Shown one piece after another: positions 1 to 6,436 of a stretch of DNA of 6,531 nucleotides. The first letter of the stretch is position 1, and each line of letters opens with the position of its first letter. The stretch lies in contig CAMLRA010000191.1 in NCBI GenBank assembly GCA_946482325.1, positions 1-6,531 of the forward strand, read 5' to 3'. The notes beneath the pieces were generated by a model. The model saw nothing but the letters and a program-made list of their open reading frames with translations, did not search any database and had not been told where the DNA came from. Made by a program: the position numbers and the translations under genes. The stretch is from an uncultured Chromatiaceae bacterium (GTDB lineage: Bacteria > Pseudomonadota > Gammaproteobacteria > Enterobacterales > Alteromonadaceae).

Positions 1-109
1 AACACAACCAAACAGGTCCGATTAGCAGGTTTTTTTCGCCGTGAATTTCGATTAAACTATGCACCCAATGCAAAAGGTCCGCCCCGGATGGCAGAGCTGC
101 TCAATTTAA
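1..109. other. Leader region upstream of ppiC
   Basis: No convincing gene lies here. On the + strand a weak sigma-70-like -10 (TAAACT, 53-58, 4 of 6 consensus bases) sits 17 bases after a T-run (30-35) that matches a -35 poorly, so any promoter call is tentative. A 16-codon reading frame (59-109) ends just before the ppiC ribosome binding site but has no Shine-Dalgarno sequence of its own. The 7-bp word AGGTCCG occurs twice (14-20 and 75-81), which may be chance. No terminator from an upstream gene is visible. Confidence 0.3.
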
Positions 110-114
110 GTGGT

Positions 115-119
115 AGGAG
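115..119 (+). promoter_or_regulatory. Ribosome binding site fixing the ppiC start
   Basis: AGGAG lies 8 bases before ATG 128. An in-frame GTG at 110 would extend the protein by six residues but lies upstream of this site, so it cannot use it. ATG 128 also gives the MAK N-terminus typical of PpiC proteins. Confidence 0.85.
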
Positions 120-127
120 TACTCAAT

Positions 128-406
128 ATGGCCAAAGCCTGTGCATGTCATATCCTGGTGAAAACTCAGGAAGAAGCGGAACAACTGAAAAAACAACTGG
201 CCAAAGGCGCCAATTTTCAGGACCTTGCGAAGAAACATTCCTTATGTCCTTCCGGTAAAAAAGGTGGTGATCTCGGCGAGTTCAGACCAGGTCAGATGGT
301 CAAAGCCTTTGACGACGTCGTGTTTAAAAAGCCGGTACTGGAAGTACATGGCCCGGTGAAAACCCAGTTTGGTTTCCACCTGATTAAAACCCTATACCGC
401 GCCTGA
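128..406 (+). CDS. ppiC: Peptidyl-prolyl cis-trans isomerase C (parvulin)
   Basis: Single-domain parvulin (92 residues; E. coli PpiC/Par10 has 93) that catalyses cis-trans isomerisation of peptidyl-proline bonds during protein folding. There is no signal peptide, so it is expected in the cytoplasm. Visible family landmarks are HILVK (residues 8-12) with the active-site His8, the [16 protein letters not shown] block (37-52) with Cys40, GQMV with Met57, Phe61, and the C-terminal TQFGFHLIK block (79-87) with His84. The match to the remembered E. coli protein runs end to end with only scattered substitutions. The start is ATG 128, set by AGGAG at 115-119. It is followed 23 bases downstream by the acetyltransferase gene on the same strand with no terminator between, so co-transcription is likely. 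Nothing is missing or truncated. Confidence 0.96.
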   Translation: MAKACACHILVKTQEEAEQLKKQLAKGANFQDLAKKHSLCPSGKKGGDLGEFRPGQMVKAFDDVVFKKPVLEVHGPVKTQFGFHLIKTLYRA

Positions 407-429
407 GGCGCACTTCAAGCGAGCCCTGC

Positions 430-951
430 ATGCAAATTATCCAGTGCCAGTATGAGTCCGACGCGGCGCAGATCCTCGAGATCTTTAACCACGCCATTTT
501 GCATACCACGGCGCTGTATGAATACAAACCGCGCACTATGGCAACCATGCAGCAGTGGTTCGCTAATAAAACTGCTGGTAATTTCCCGGTGATAGGCCTT
601 AAAGCCGACGATGGGACTTTATTAGCCTTTGGCAGTTACGGGACTTTTCGCGCCTTTCCGGCCTTTAAGTATTCGGTCGAACATTCGGTGTATGTGCACC
701 CGGCGCATCAGGGCAAAGGCCTTGGCCGCCAGATGTTGCAGTTGCTGATTGAAGCAGCAAAAACTCAGGGTTATCACTTATTGATTGGTGGTATTGATGC
801 CAGCAACAGCGGCAGTATCGCGCTGCATCAGAAACTCGGCTTTGTGCACAGCGGTACTATCAGCCAGGCCGGCTTTAAATTCGGCCGTTGGCTGGATTTA
901 GCTTTTTATCAGCTGACGCTGCCAACACCGCTGCAACCACAGGATGATTAA
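430..951 (+). CDS. GNAT N-acetyltransferase, phosphinothricin acetyltransferase-like
   Basis: 173-residue acetyl-CoA-dependent N-acetyltransferase of the COG1247 group (phosphinothricin / methionine sulfoximine acetyltransferases such as Pat, YncA/MnaT and MddA). Motif A is clear: SVYVHPAHQGKGLGRQML (residues 86-103), in which QGKGLG (94-99) is the pyrophosphate-binding loop for acetyl-CoA. Glu84 just before it matches the conserved glutamate of this group. DASNSGSIALHQKLGF (123-138) is motif B, and FGRWLD (151-156) is the C-terminal signature of the phosphinothricin-type subgroup. Related enzymes acetylate toxic glutamate analogues or free amino acids; the true substrate here cannot be read from sequence. 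The ATG at 430 has no good Shine-Dalgarno sequence, which suits a downstream operon gene after ppiC. Its transcript ends at the hairpin at 965-994. The family assignment is firm and the substrate is open. Confidence 0.88.
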   Translation: MQIIQCQYESDAAQILEIFNHAILHTTALYEYKPRTMATMQQWFANKTAGNFPVIGLKADDGTLLAFGSYGTFRAFPAFKYSVEHSVYVHPAHQGKGLGRQMLQLLIEAAKTQGYHLLIGGIDASNSGSIALHQKLGFVHSGTISQAGFKFGRWLDLAFYQLTLPTPLQPQDD

Positions 952-964
952 TACTCTTTATCGC

Positions 965-994
965 AAAACGCCCGCTTAACGCGGGCGTTTTTTT
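965..994 (+). terminator. Rho-independent terminator after the GNAT gene, overlapping the rhlE 3' end
   Basis: A perfect stem pairs ACGCCCGC (968-975) with GCGGGCGT (981-988) around a 5-base loop (976-980), followed by seven T residues (988-994). A-T pairs at 965-967/989-991 can extend the stem to 11 bp. It lies 13 bases after the GNAT stop. On the minus strand the hairpin is followed by only four T residues, so it should work better for the ppiC-GNAT transcript, though it may serve rhlE weakly. The rhlE stop codon (976-978) is inside the loop. Confidence 0.9.
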
Positions 995-2262
995 CCGGTC
1001 AGTTCAGCGCGTAGCCGGGCTTTTTCCTGCGACAACTTGCGATTGTTGGAAAACTTCTTCTTCGGTTTCGGTTCATCCTGCTCGTCGGCCGCTTTGTGTG
1101 TACCTTTGCTGGAATGATTAAACCGCGGGTCGTGTTCGTAGCCCGGGAACACCTGCTGGGTGATGACTTGTTTGGTCAGAAGCTCAATCTCTTTCAGCAT
1201 CGGCAAATCGTCCGGCGTCACCAACGTAACTGCGAGGCCGACATGGCCTGCCCTGCCCGTGCGGCCGATGCGGTGCACATAATCTTCCGCCTGGTGCGGC
1301 AGGTCGTAATTAACCACGATCGGCAGCTCTTCGATATCAAGGCCACGCGCGGCGATATCGGTCGCCACCAGCACCCGCACTTTGCCCTCTTTAAAATCCT
1401 GCAGCACCTTAGTGCGGTGACCCTGGCTTTTATCGCCATGAATAGCCTGAGCATCGATGCCATCAAGCTGCAGCTGTTTACTTAACCTGTCAGCGCCAAA
1501 CTTAGTACGGCTGAAAATCAGCACCTGCTGCCAGTTCTTTTTGCCAATGACTTCAGAAATCAATTCCCGTTTACGCTGGGAATCAACCCGGTACGCCAAC
1601 TGCTCAACACCTGCGGCAGTAGAATTAGCTTTAGCCACTTCCACCAGCACCGGGTTATCTAACAGAGAATCCGCCAACGTTTTTATCTCGGGCGAAAAAG
1701 TTGCTGAGAAAAACAACGTCTGCCGTTTGGGCGGTAACTTCGCCATAATGCGGCGAATATCGTGGATAAAGCCCATATCAAGCATCCGGTCTGCCTCATC
1801 CAGTACCAATACTTCAAGCTGATACAGACTGATACTTTGTTGATGCAAATGGTCGAGCAAACGCCCGGGCGTCGCAATCAGAATATCAAGGCCACCGGCG
1901 GCTTGCTCCAGTTGCGGATTGACCGATACCCCACCATAAAACACTGCAGTTTTCAGCGGCAGATGCCGGGCATAAGCGGCGACGTTGTCGGCCACTTGCT
2001 GCGCCAGTTCACGCGTTGGCGTTAACACCAGACAGCGCACTTGTTTCGCCACTAAAGGTATCGGGTTGATGCTGAGCTTTTGTAAAATCGGTAAGGTAAA
2101 AGCGGCGGTTTTGCCGGTGCCGGTCTGAGCACCGCCTAACACGTCTTTACCCTGTAAAATCAGCGGAATGGTTTGTTGCTGGATAGGCGTTGGCGTCTGA
2201 TAGCCTTGTTCGGCGATGGCCGTTAGAATAGGCGGCGCAAGGGCCAAATCGGTAAATTGCAT
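976..2262 (-). CDS. rhlE: DEAD-box ATP-dependent RNA helicase, RhlE type
   Basis: 428-residue cytoplasmic RNA helicase that unwinds short RNA duplexes using ATP; RhlE proteins act in ribosome assembly and RNA turnover. All superfamily 2 motifs are present in order: Q motif [10 protein letters not shown] (residues 20-29), motif I AQTGTGKT (45-52), Ia PTRELA (82-87), GG (110-111), Ib TPGR (131-134), II DEAD (155-158), III SAT (186-188), IV IFSRT (249-253), [11 protein letters not shown] (300-309) and [10 protein letters not shown] (330-337). [14 protein letters not shown] and [12 protein letters not shown] point to RhlE rather than SrmB, RhlB or DeaD. The tail (about 380-428) is basic and Lys/Arg-rich but lacks the Gly-Arg-rich repeats of E. 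coli RhlE. GAGGTG (2265-2270) precedes the ATG. Transcription probably starts near 2304 from the extended -10 at 2311-2319. The stop codon lies in the loop of the 965-994 terminator. Confidence 0.93.
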   Translation of the reverse strand: MQFTDLALAPPILTAIAEQGYQTPTPIQQQTIPLILQGKDVLGGAQTGTGKTAAFTLPILQKLSINPIPLVAKQVRCLVLTPTRELAQQVADNVAAYARHLPLKTAVFYGGVSVNPQLEQAAGGLDILIATPGRLLDHLHQQSISLYQLEVLVLDEADRMLDMGFIHDIRRIMAKLPPKRQTLFFSATFSPEIKTLADSLLDNPVLVEVAKANSTAAGVEQLAYRVDSQRKRELISEVIGKKNWQQVLIFSRTKFGADRLSKQLQLDGIDAQAIHGDKSQGHRTKVLQDFKEGKVRVLVATDIAARGLDIEELPIVVNYDLPHQAEDYVHRIGRTGRAGHVGLAVTLVTPDDLPMLKEIELLTKQVITQQVFPGYEHDPRFNHSSKGTHKAADEQDEPKPKKKFSNNRKLSQEKARLRAELTGKKRPR

Positions 2263-2288
2263 AACACCTCAATAAAATAACCAGCTGC

Positions 2289-2293
2289 AGGAG
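2289..2293 (+). promoter_or_regulatory. Ribosome binding site supporting a TTG start for the GIY-YIG gene
   Basis: AGGAG lies 5 bases before TTG 2299. No in-frame ATG or GTG occurs before the essential first motif of the protein (residues 17-20), so this site is the main evidence for where translation begins. Confidence 0.7.
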
Positions 2294-2298
2294 CCGCA

Positions 2299-2667
2299 TT
2301 GCAGAGCGCGATTATAGCAGAAACAGCCAAGGCGTCGCAGTGGCAGCTTTATCTGGTGCGTACCAGTAGCGGCAGCCTCTATGCCGGCATTTCGACAGAC
2401 CCGAAACGCCGGCTGCGCCAGCATCAGGGCGAGCTCACCGGCGGCGCCAGAGCTTTGCGTGGCAAAGGCCCACTGCAGCTGGTCTGGACTTTCACAGCCT
2501 GCAACCGCAGCCATGCCAGCACGCTGGAATATCAGCTGAAGCAACTGAAAAAAACCGACAAAGAACGCCTGGTTCAGGGCCAATGGCAGCCCGACTGGCT
2601 GCTGCACTGTGCTGCCCCTCCAAGCGCAATCGACTCAGTATCTTCAGCTTCCACCGAAGTCGCATAG
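2299..2667 (+). CDS. GIY-YIG domain protein, YhbQ/UPF0213-like
   Basis: 122-residue protein with a single GIY-YIG nuclease fold, resembling the small YhbQ (UPF0213) proteins of about 100 residues. The GIY element appears as LYLV (17-20, Tyr18) and the YIG element as YAG (28-30, Tyr28). They are followed by [11 protein letters not shown] (32-42) with the conserved basic residues, [16 protein letters not shown] (48-63), and [12 protein letters not shown] (74-85) with Glu77 in the metal-binding position. The catalytic set therefore looks intact, although a biological substrate for this branch is not established; nuclease activity on branched or damaged DNA is possible from the fold. The last 20 or so residues are a Ser/Ala-rich tail without recognisable structure. 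It starts at TTG 2299 with AGGAG upstream and is divergent from rhlE with 36 bases between the start codons. Its own promoter must lie in that gap or within rhlE; none is convincing (TAAAAT at 2273-2278 has no good -35). Confidence 0.85.
   Translation: MQSAIIAETAKASQWQLYLVRTSSGSLYAGISTDPKRRLRQHQGELTGGARALRGKGPLQLVWTFTACNRSHASTLEYQLKQLKKTDKERLVQGQWQPDWLLHCAAPPSAIDSVSSASTEVA
2311..2319 (-). promoter_or_regulatory. Extended -10 promoter for rhlE
   Basis: Read on the minus strand this is TGCTATAAT, a perfect extended -10 (TGnTATAAT). At the expected distance the -35 is poor, as is common for extended -10 promoters. The predicted start is near 2304, giving a leader of about 42 bases to the rhlE ATG. 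It lies within codons 5-7 of the divergent GIY-YIG gene. Confidence 0.7.
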
Positions 2668-2688
2668 GCAAGTGGTTGAAAAACCGGT

Positions 2689-2730
2689 AATCTCCTGCAG
2701 AGCCTGTTGTCTTCTATTCTGAGATTTTTT
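2689..2730 (+). terminator. Possible weak terminator between the GIY-YIG and AEC genes
   Basis: AATCTC (2689-2694) can pair with GAGATT (2721-2726), running into a six-T run (2725-2730). The loop of 26 bases is long and the stem is A/T-rich, so this is much weaker than the two clear terminators in the window. If it is not functional, the AEC gene may be read through from the GIY-YIG gene, 68 bases upstream. Confidence 0.25.
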
Positions 2731-2735
2731 GCCCC

Positions 2736-3650
2736 GTGGACAATTTTATTCTGATCCTGATTTACCTGAGTCTGGGTTTTGCCATGCGCCGGGTGCCGAA
2801 ATTCCCGGCCGACACCCCGGTCGTGCTGAACACTTTTGTCATGTATGTTGCGCTGCCGGCGCTGGTCCTACAGAAAATCCCGGCGCTGCATTTCTCCTTG
2901 GATTTGCTTATTCCTGCTTTAGTGCCCTGGATATTATTGCTCATCGTCAGCGCCTTGATAGTCACGCTCGGCCGCTTGCTGCACTGGTCACGTGACATTA
3001 TCGTCGCGCTGCTGATTGTGCTGCCTTTAGGCAATACATCCTTCCTCGGTTTTCCGATGATTGAAGCGCTGTTTGGCGGCGACTGGCTGCCTTATGCAAT
3101 GATTTATGACCAAATCGGTTCTTTTGTTGCGCTGGCCACCTGGTCGACCATTCTGGCGGCACTCTATGGCGTCAATGCCGCGCAAAGTCAGGTATCCCCT
3201 GCTGCGATGACAATGCGTATTCTGACTTTTCCGCCATTTCTGGCGCTTGTAGTCGGTTTATCGCTCAAAGCCTGGACTTATCCGCCGCTGCTGCAGACCA
3301 CACTGGATAATCTGGCCGCCACATTGGTCCCACTCATCATGTTTGCGGTAGGTTTTCAGCTGAAGTTTTCACTCGCTGGCGAGCGATTATCACCACTTAT
3401 CAGCGGTCTGACTATTAAGTTACTGCTGATGCCGCTGCTGGTTCTGGCGGGGGCAATGCTGTTTGGGTTATCTGGTAAAGCAGTACAGGTGTCAGTGTTT
3501 GAAGCCGCGATGCCACCGATGATCTCTGCAGGCGCTATAGCGATGATGGCCGGCCTGGCGCCACGGCTGGTGGCGGCGCTGGTGGGTTTTGGTCTGCTTT
3601 TAAGTTTTATTACCTTGCCGCTTTGGGCATGGCTACTCCATCAAATTTGA
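2736..3650 (+). CDS. AEC family (auxin efflux carrier-like) transporter
   Basis: 304-residue inner-membrane permease of the AEC family (Pfam Mem_trans), whose bacterial members export or import organic acids such as malate and related anions; the substrate here is unknown. About ten membrane segments are visible, near residues 2-18, 29-48, 57-79, 87-110, 117-145, 160-178, 190-207, 219-243, 252-273 and 278-302. Family-typical features are the N-terminal FILILIYLSLGFAMRR followed by VLNTFVMYVALPALVL (30-45), the GNTSFLGFPM block (99-108), and the late EAAMPPMISAGAIAMMAGL segment (256-274). Length is normal for the family. The GTG start gives the expected complete first helix, whereas the next Met (17) would remove it. 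A Shine-Dalgarno sequence is poor (GAGA at 2721-2724, 11 bases away), so translation may be weak. It converges on the M28 peptidase gene with four bases between stops. Confidence 0.9.
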   Translation: MDNFILILIYLSLGFAMRRVPKFPADTPVVLNTFVMYVALPALVLQKIPALHFSLDLLIPALVPWILLLIVSALIVTLGRLLHWSRDIIVALLIVLPLGNTSFLGFPMIEALFGGDWLPYAMIYDQIGSFVALATWSTILAALYGVNAAQSQVSPAAMTMRILTFPPFLALVVGLSLKAWTYPPLLQTTLDNLAATLVPLIMFAVGFQLKFSLAGERLSPLISGLTIKLLLMPLLVLAGAMLFGLSGKAVQVSVFEAAMPPMISAGAIAMMAGLAPRLVAALVGFGLLLSFITLPLWAWLLHQI

Positions 3651-3654
3651 GTTT

Positions 3655-4689
3655 TCACTTGCTGTTCTGGCGTAGCGCGGTTAAATCCGCCTGGTCCAGC
3701 AGCAACAAAGCCGACAAAATGGTGTCGCTGACCTTATGGTAAAAACCAATATCAGCGCGTTCAAAGGTATCAGTCGGCTGATGATAATCAACATGATCCG
3801 GCACACCAAAATAAACAAATGGCACCCCTTCAGCAGCAAAAATTCCGTGATCGCTGGCATCACTCCAGTCCTGTACCCGCCCAGCTATTGCCGAAGGCCT
3901 GTCGTGACCAAACTTCAGTGCCACCAGACTGTCCTGCTGCAACGGCTGTAACAGCGGTAACAATGCCGGATATTGATAGGTGCCTACGGCAAACAATTGC
4001 GCTTTGGTATCGCGGCTTAACATGTCCAGATTCACGTTCAGCGCCAATTGTTTTGGCTGTAACAACTTCCCGGCAAATAGCTGTTTGCTGCCATGCATGC
4101 CTTGCTCTTCATGATCCACCGCCGCAAAAATCAGCGTATGACGCGGCGGATGCACCTGAAAATACGCCGCCAGCGCCAATAATGCCGCCACGCCCGACGC
4201 ATTATCGTCTGCGCCCGGATACATCCGGTTCTGATGCACACCCACATGATCATAGTGCGCGGTGATCACGATAGCCGGTAGCTGTGGATGGGCTCCATTG
4301 ATTTTACCGACGAAATTGACGCCGTCGCTTTGCCCGTCAGTTTGATACGCTTGCGCAAAACCATCAGTGCCGGCAGCGGCAGGCATTGGTATCAAGCCAA
4401 GCTCAGTGAAACGGCGCTGCAAAAACTGCCGCGCCAGTTCACTACCGGGTTGACCCGGCCGCCGACCGGCCATGTCGCTCGATGCCAGCGTGCTGAAATC
4501 TGCCGTTTGCTGCAGCTGGTCCAGCCTTGGCTGATAACTGGTCCGGCTGGCCCCCGGCTGAGCGTCAATTCTCGCCTGTTCTATCCGGGTTAGCTGTTGC
4601 TGACTAACCTGATAAAAAGGCCACAGCGTCGCCGCACCGACCACACTAACCGCCAGCAACTGGCCAATACGCCTGAACCATAACGCCAT
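3655..4689 (-). CDS. M28 family zinc peptidase, membrane-anchored
   Basis: 344-residue metallopeptidase of family M28, whose members are mostly aminopeptidases using two zinc ions. One hydrophobic N-terminal segment (about residues 8-26, after FRR) should act as a signal anchor or signal peptide, placing the catalytic domain in the periplasm. The full metal site is visible: His145 and Asp147 in AHYDH, bridging Asp161 in GADDNASG, catalytic Glu194 and ligand Glu195 in DHEEQG, Asp222 in NLDML, and His303 in DYHQPTDT. RRPGQPGSELARQFL (76-90) is the usual M28 segment preceding the core. ATG 4689 is chosen over an adjacent upstream TTG (4692) because AGGAG at 4697-4701 is 7 bases away from it. The natural substrate is unknown; scavenging of peptides from the medium is plausible. 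It is downstream of panP, but the strong hairpin between them argues for separate transcripts. I see no clear promoter of its own. Confidence 0.92.
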   Translation of the reverse strand: MALWFRRIGQLLAVSVVGAATLWPFYQVSQQQLTRIEQARIDAQPGASRTSYQPRLDQLQQTADFSTLASSDMAGRRPGQPGSELARQFLQRRFTELGLIPMPAAAGTDGFAQAYQTDGQSDGVNFVGKINGAHPQLPAIVITAHYDHVGVHQNRMYPGADDNASGVAALLALAAYFQVHPPRHTLIFAAVDHEEQGMHGSKQLFAGKLLQPKQLALNVNLDMLSRDTKAQLFAVGTYQYPALLPLLQPLQQDSLVALKFGHDRPSAIAGRVQDWSDASDHGIFAAEGVPFVYFGVPDHVDYHQPTDTFERADIGFYHKVSDTILSALLLLDQADLTALRQNSK

Positions 4690-4696
4690 CAATGCA

Positions 4697-4701
4697 CTCC
4701 T
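4697..4701 (-). promoter_or_regulatory. Ribosome binding site of the M28 peptidase gene
   Basis: Minus-strand AGGAG lies 7 bases before ATG 4689 and only 4 bases before the alternative TTG at 4692, which favours the ATG. Confidence 0.75.
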
Positions 4702-4733
4702 GTTTTTCCGGCAACCACTGCAGCTTCGCGATC

Positions 4734-4759
4734 AAAAATGGCGGTTTGACCGCCATTTT
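4734..4759 (-). terminator. Rho-independent terminator after panP
   Basis: A perfect 11-bp inverted repeat (AAAATGGCGGT at 4735-4745 with ACCGCCATTTT at 4749-4759) has a 3-base loop. On the minus strand it ends in five T residues (complement of 4734-4738). It starts 27 bases after the panP stop codon. The symmetrical A and T flanks mean it could also stop + strand transcription arriving from the antisense side of the peptidase gene. Confidence 0.88.
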
Positions 4760-4786
4760 CTCCGACTGCTGATAACCGCGACGCTA

Positions 4787-6436
4787 TCAATAATCCCGCG
4801 CCAGCTGCAGTAACTTGGGTAAAAACTCTTTATCCATTTTCGCCAACTCAATTTGCTCATCCAGCACATCGTGCAGGATTTGGTCCGTGGTCAACGGGTT
4901 GGCCAACACGATGCGAAACACCACAGTATCCTGCCGAGAATAACGCGCCGGCGTCAAGCGTGTGCGCGAGACAAAAGATTTGCCCTCTTCGCGCTGCCGC
5001 TTCTGGATAAACTTGGTGAGACCACTGAGCAATTCATTGAATTTTTTCAATTTTTCAAAATCACCCGCGGCTTTGGCTTTGTGCATCGCCTGTTGTACCG
5101 TGGCCGGCACATAACGATAGGTCAACAAACACAGCTCAGGCGCAGTGACCAGTTCAAAATCAGCGTGTAAATCAATCAGACCAGCGAAATAACGCGCTTT
5201 CTCTAACGAGCGGTTGATCAGAATTTCATAACCTTTGCGGCCAATCACCTGCAAACAGGCGTGCACCAGCATCGCCATGCCGGGGCGTGAACCTTCCAGC
5301 GTCTGACTGCCTAAATCTTTTGAACCTTTGCGCAGGATATATTCGGCGTGATGTTCAATCGCATGCGCGCTGGAAGGATGCTTAAATACCACCATGCCGG
5401 CGCCCATCGGCACGTACATTTGCTTGTGCGCATCAATTGTGACCGAATCGGCCAGCTCTATACCTTTGAGCAGATATCGGTATTTATCTGACAACAAAGT
5501 TGCGCCGCCCCAGGCCGCATCGACATGGAAATGACACTGCAGCTCAGCCGCCAGCGTCGCAAGTTCGGTCAAAGGATCAACATTACCGGTTTCGGTCGTA
5601 CCGGCGACCCCCACAATCGCCATCACGCGGATATGCCGGGCCTGCAGCTCCAGCGCTTTTTGGCGCATTTTCGCTACATCAACTTTATTGTCGTCGTCGG
5701 TGGGAATGGGGATTAGCATATCGCGGCCGATGCCCAATAAATCAGCGGCTTTTTTCAGCGAATAATGCCCGCGTTCCGACACCAGAATGGCCAAATCGTC
5801 GTAGCCATAATGCCGCATGGCGCGGAACAGACCTTCTTTGGCTACACCTTTAAAATCGCCATCAGGCTTCAACAGGCGGTTACGCGCTATCCACAGCGCG
5901 GTCATATTGGCGACTGTGCCGCCAGAGCAAAAAGCGCCCAGCGAATGATTGGCACTATGCTGCCATTTTTTGTAGAAACCTTCGGTTTCGCCATATACCA
6001 GATGATGCATCATACCGAGCACCTGGCGCTCCAGTGGCGTAAAGGCTTTGGAAGTTTCGATTTTGACCAGATTCTGATTCAGCCCGACCATCATTTTCGA
6101 CAGTGGCAACACAAAATAAGGTAAAGCTGAAGTCATGTGACCGATAAAACTCGGCGCTGCGGTGTGGACCGAGTGTGCCACCAGCTTTTGCATAATATTT
6201 TCAGCATAATCAGACACAAAGGTCGGTTCCGCCGGGATCTGATAAGCCTGAAAATCGCGTTCGATTTGCCACAACGGTTTTTCCACTGCGACGATACTTT
6301 CACGCAGGAAACCGGCCAGATTCTGCGAAATGTTTTGTTCGATGATGCTGAGCGTCGAATCCGGCGCTTCAGGGACGGTAAAGATCCGCCACAGAGCCTC
6401 TTCGGACGCTGTTGCCAGTCGTTTGTTATCTGTCAT
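4787..6436 (-). CDS. panP: PLP-dependent aspartate 1-decarboxylase PanP
   Basis: 549-residue cytoplasmic group II PLP decarboxylase. PanP converts L-aspartate to beta-alanine and CO2, supplying pantothenate and coenzyme A synthesis in bacteria that lack the unrelated pyruvoyl enzyme PanD. Visible landmarks are PSFIGHMTSALPYFVLPLSK (95-114), typical of this subgroup, NQNLVKIETSKAFTPLER (120-137), the phosphate-binding SGGTVANMTAL (171-181), His224, which should stack on the PLP ring, GTTETGNVDP (279-288), HVDAAWGG (304-311) with Asp306 pairing with the pyridine nitrogen, and DAHK (335-338) with Lys338 forming the Schiff base. The N-terminal ASEEALWRIFTVPEAP (10-25) also fits PanP rather than GadB or diaminobutyrate decarboxylase. 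The ATG at 6436 is preceded closely by GAGGA (3 bases away), a tight spacing. No panB, panC or panD is in the window. Subgroup assignment is from remembered similarity, and older annotations often call such proteins glutamate decarboxylases. Confidence 0.9.
   Translation of the reverse strand: MTDNKRLATASEEALWRIFTVPEAPDSTLSIIEQNISQNLAGFLRESIVAVEKPLWQIERDFQAYQIPAEPTFVSDYAENIMQKLVAHSVHTAAPSFIGHMTSALPYFVLPLSKMMVGLNQNLVKIETSKAFTPLERQVLGMMHHLVYGETEGFYKKWQHSANHSLGAFCSGGTVANMTALWIARNRLLKPDGDFKGVAKEGLFRAMRHYGYDDLAILVSERGHYSLKKAADLLGIGRDMLIPIPTDDDNKVDVAKMRQKALELQARHIRVMAIVGVAGTTETGNVDPLTELATLAAELQCHFHVDAAWGGATLLSDKYRYLLKGIELADSVTIDAHKQMYVPMGAGMVVFKHPSSAHAIEHHAEYILRKGSKDLGSQTLEGSRPGMAMLVHACLQVIGRKGYEILINRSLEKARYFAGLIDLHADFELVTAPELCLLTYRYVPATVQQAMHKAKAAGDFEKLKKFNELLSGLTKFIQKRQREEGKSFVSRTRLTPARYSRQDTVVFRIVLANPLTTDQILHDVLDEQIELAKMDKEFLPKLLQLARDY

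Noticed and set aside
14..81. AGGTCCG direct repeat (14-20 and 75-81)
   Set aside because: Only 7 bp and not symmetrical around a promoter; too short to call an operator.
59..109. A 16-codon upstream open reading frame ending just before the ppiC ribosome binding site
   Set aside because: It has no Shine-Dalgarno sequence and no attenuator-like codon run or paired hairpins, so it is probably chance.
2269..2607. A minus-strand reading frame of 112 codons opposite the GIY-YIG gene
   Set aside because: The + strand frame has clear GIY-YIG motifs; the opposite frame has no recognisable domain and would overlap the rhlE promoter.
3819..4265. A 148-codon + strand frame opposite the M28 peptidase gene
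   Set aside because: It is His/Pro/Cys-rich with no domain and is a shadow of a gene whose entire zinc site is on the other strand.
5500..6124. Overlapping + strand frames of about 117-119 codons opposite panP
   Set aside because: They are shadows of panP, whose PLP motifs are continuous on the minus strand.
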